A stretch of 6,284 bases of DNA from Sedimentisphaerales bacterium (lineage in GTDB: Bacteria > Planctomycetota > Phycisphaerae > Sedimentisphaerales > Anaerobacaceae): NCBI GenBank assembly GCA_016933985.1, contig JAFGTU010000003.1, positions 1-6,284 on the forward strand, read 5' to 3'. Below are positions 4,495 through 6,284 of this stretch, in pieces (the stretch's first letter is position 1; the number at the start of each line of letters is the position of its first letter). The notes under the pieces are model-generated. The model was given only the letters and a program-made list of their open reading frames with translations. It was not told the origin of the DNA and did no database searches. Both the position numbers and the translations under genes were made by a program.

Positions 4495-6284
4495 TTATCC
4501 GCCGGCATCGGCTACCTGTCTTTCCCTGAGAATCTCCACACCGCACAGTAGCGGCATACTGCTGACGGAGGAGCTCTTCTCGTCTCTGGGAACAAGCTCT
4601 ATATCAAGGTCGCGATCCACTGCGACGCCAGCTACTTCTTGAACAACGGCCTTGCCGGTCGCCCCGGCTTGTGCTGCAATATCCATATTCTCCAGAACAA
4701 TGGTGCCCTGCAGCTTAACGCCGAAGGTGCGTTTGCCCGCCTCGGAGTTGTCAAAATCGGTGAAATACAATCTCACCGTATATTGAGCCGGCTTATCGCC
4801 CTCGGAAAGAAGCGGCACAACGCAGCGTTTCAGCCCACGCGCGCAGGATGAATATATCCACGGCGTATCGGTCCCCGCAACCGGCGCAGCCTCAGTATTA
4901 CGGCGGTCGTATCCGCCCCCCTCAAAGAACTCGGCCTTGAGCGGGAACGAAATGCCCATCGCCGCCCTGTCGCCGGGCAACGACGGTCGTGGGTACCCAA
5001 ACCACAGCGTGCCCCCCCCATCGCGCCTGTCGCCCGATGCCCCAAGGTTCAAGGCCAGATGTAGAACCGGCGTATTGGACCCGCCCGTCCCGTATATCCC
5101 CCATCGCTCATAGTCCGCACGCGGCTCCAGAGCGACTGAACAAATTATTGGGAACAGGCAAACGCACCCGGCACTGGCTTCCGGCATAAGCGCCAGACCA
5201 TCCGCCGGGATCGCATTGATCCAGCATCCAAGTCGATGCCCGGCGAAATGCCGTATCCCGCTGTCGTCCAGAAGGTCGTAGTAGCTCGTAAAGCCCGAAC
5301 GCATAAAGAGCATCTGTGCGCACGCCGAAACCGCCCCGCAATGATGACCCGGACGGAACACTTCCCACACCTCATCCTTGCCTGTAACCGGATGGCTGCG
5401 AGTCTTCGTTTGGCCCGTCTTGAGATCGAAAGCCCACGGCTCGGCGATTACAGAATCGCCCACTATCACCGGACGATGCCGGTAGTTGGCGTCTTTAGCC
5501 CACAGCACGCCGCCCGTCTTGGCCGAGAGCGCAACCAGCCTGCGCTCCGCGAATTCGCCCGAAAGGAACTGCCGCCAGTAGTGCCCGTTCGCGTTGGCCC
5601 CGCACAGGACCACAACTCCGTCACGATACATCGCAGTCAACTCCCCACCGCCTATGCCTATCCGGCTGCAATCCGTCACATCGACGGCCTTTTCCCAAAT
5701 CTTGCCTCCTGTCCGGGCGTCGAGGGCGACTGCAAGACGGGCATCGATCTTCTTCTGCGCCGCCTCGGCCTTCTTCGCTGCTTCGCCGCTGAGGCCCTTG
5801 AGATGAGACTTATCCTGCTGCAGCAATTCCTCCCGCTGCTTGGGCGTTATCGAACTGTCGATAAAGAAGACCCATCCGTCGCCGATGGCAATAGTCAAAT
5901 TGACAATGTTCTTGCCCGAATGATGCCACAGCGTGCTGTTCCCACCGGCATCAATGGCGAAAATCGAATTCGATACCCCCCTGTTCGTCATCGAAGTGCC
6001 GTAGAGAACGCCGTCAACATAAGCGATGTATCCCCACTTCGGGTATTCGCCTTCGGCCCCGGGCGGCAGACTGTAGGTCGCCCTCGTTTCGCCCGTCGCC
6101 GCGTCCAGCCGAAGACACTTGTCCTCGACACCTACGAAGATACTGTCATCTGACGCCGCAAAATTGCTGCACTCCGTGCCCTTCAACCGCGTCCGCATTG
6201 CCCCTGGAATCTGCCGCTCCCACAGCTTAACGGCGTTGTACGAATCATAAGCCATTACAACGTTCTCGCCCTGTATAAACATGC
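4495..6284 (-). CDS. PQQ-type beta-propeller protein with C-terminal malectin-like domain, 5' end missing
   Basis: The frame is open to the right edge, so the N-terminus is absent; numbering here starts at the Met codon at 6282. Residues 1 to about 390 are propeller blades of the PQQ/BamB type, shown by repeated 'V.ALD..TG...W' units: VVMAYDSYNAVKLWE (8-22), CLRLDAATGETRA (56-68), VALDARTGGKIWEK (185-198) and LVALSAKTGGVLWAK (249-263). A charged helical insert (about 147-182, Lys/Glu/Gln/Ala-rich) interrupts the propeller. A Cys-containing block follows (CGAVSAC 315-321, GCWINAIPA 352-360, GCVC and C381). Residues about 450-588 form a malectin-like domain (YTVRLYFTDF at 501, RTFGVKLQGTIVLENMDI 518-535, LCGVEI at the end), a fold known to bind sugars. 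No catalytic signature is visible, and cofactor binding by the propeller cannot be claimed. Likely an exported carbohydrate- or envelope-associated protein (inference). This type of fusion is common in Planctomycetota. Confidence 0.85.
   Translation of the reverse strand, partial: MFIQGENVVMAYDSYNAVKLWERQIPGAMRTRLKGTECSNFAASDDSIFVGVEDKCLRLDAATGETRATYSLPPGAEGEYPKWGYIAYVDGVLYGTSMTNRGVSNSIFAIDAGGNSTLWHHSGKNIVNLTIAIGDGWVFFIDSSITPKQREELLQQDKSHLKGLSGEAAKKAEAAQKKIDARLAVALDARTGGKIWEKAVDVTDCSRIGIGGGELTAMYRDGVVVLCGANANGHYWRQFLSGEFAERRLVALSAKTGGVLWAKDANYRHRPVIVGDSVIAEPWAFDLKTGQTKTRSHPVTGKDEVWEVFRPGHHCGAVSACAQMLFMRSGFTSYYDLLDDSGIRHFAGHRLGCWINAIPADGLALMPEASAGCVCLFPIICSVALEPRADYERWGIYGTGGSNTPVLHLALNLGASGDRRDGGGTLWFGYPRPSLPGDRAAMGISFPLKAEFFEGGGYDRRNTEAAPVAGTDTPWIYSSCARGLKRCVVPLLSEGDKPAQYTVRLYFTDFDNSEAGKRTFGVKLQGTIVLENMDIAAQAGATGKAVVQEVAGVAVDRDLDIELVPRDEKSSSVSSMPLLCGVEILRERQVADAGG

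Noticed and set aside
5236..6153. 305-residue open frame on the plus strand
   Set aside because: It lies wholly antisense to the propeller gene, whose blade and malectin motifs are unmistakable. Its translation is Arg/His/Pro-rich without domain pattern, as expected for a mirror frame in GC-rich coding DNA.
1..6284. Defence system, mobile element, CRISPR array or RNA gene
   Set aside because: No transposase, integrase, nuclease or reverse-transcriptase motif, no regularly spaced repeats and no tRNA- or rRNA-like sequence was seen on either strand.

Overview
The window looks like a chromosomal segment of a free-living Planctomycetota bacterium, probably of the Phycisphaerae type. That placement is an inference from protein style: a PQQ-type beta-propeller joined to a malectin-like domain, a Tyr/Gly-rich protein ending in HEAT repeats, a Tat-exported glycosidase-like protein, and moderately GC-rich DNA. 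No rRNA, marker gene or database search supports it here.

There are five protein genes, two of them cut by the window edges. On the minus strand, read from the right edge, are: a partial beta-propeller/malectin protein (4495-6284); a signal-peptide protein with C-terminal HEAT repeats (3644-4360); a 642-residue secreted protein of the GxGYxYP putative-glycosidase type (381-2309); and the first 100 codons of a Tat-exported, GH106-like glycoside hydrolase (1-300). The only plus-strand gene is a lipoprotein serine hydrolase of the beta-lactamase-related family (2447-3598). It converges on the HEAT gene and diverges from the GxGYxYP gene. No gap is longer than about 140 bases, and I found no tRNA, rRNA, CRISPR array, IS element or phage gene.

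Every gene whose N-terminus is visible carries an export signal (Tat, Sec or lipoprotein), and the fifth has domains normally found outside the cytoplasm. The GxGYxYP protein and the GH106-like protein lie in tandem 80 bases apart and may serve one polysaccharide-degradation task. The serine hydrolase has its own divergent leader, and the HEAT gene has its own promoter, which matches the sigma70 consensus at all 12 positions with a 17-bp spacer. The window is therefore a cell-envelope/carbohydrate neighbourhood rather than one tight operon. Nothing in it resembles a defence, mobile or biosynthetic system. The most interesting items are the poorly characterised GxGYxYP protein with its altered signature, and the perfect promoter in front of a gene of unknown function.
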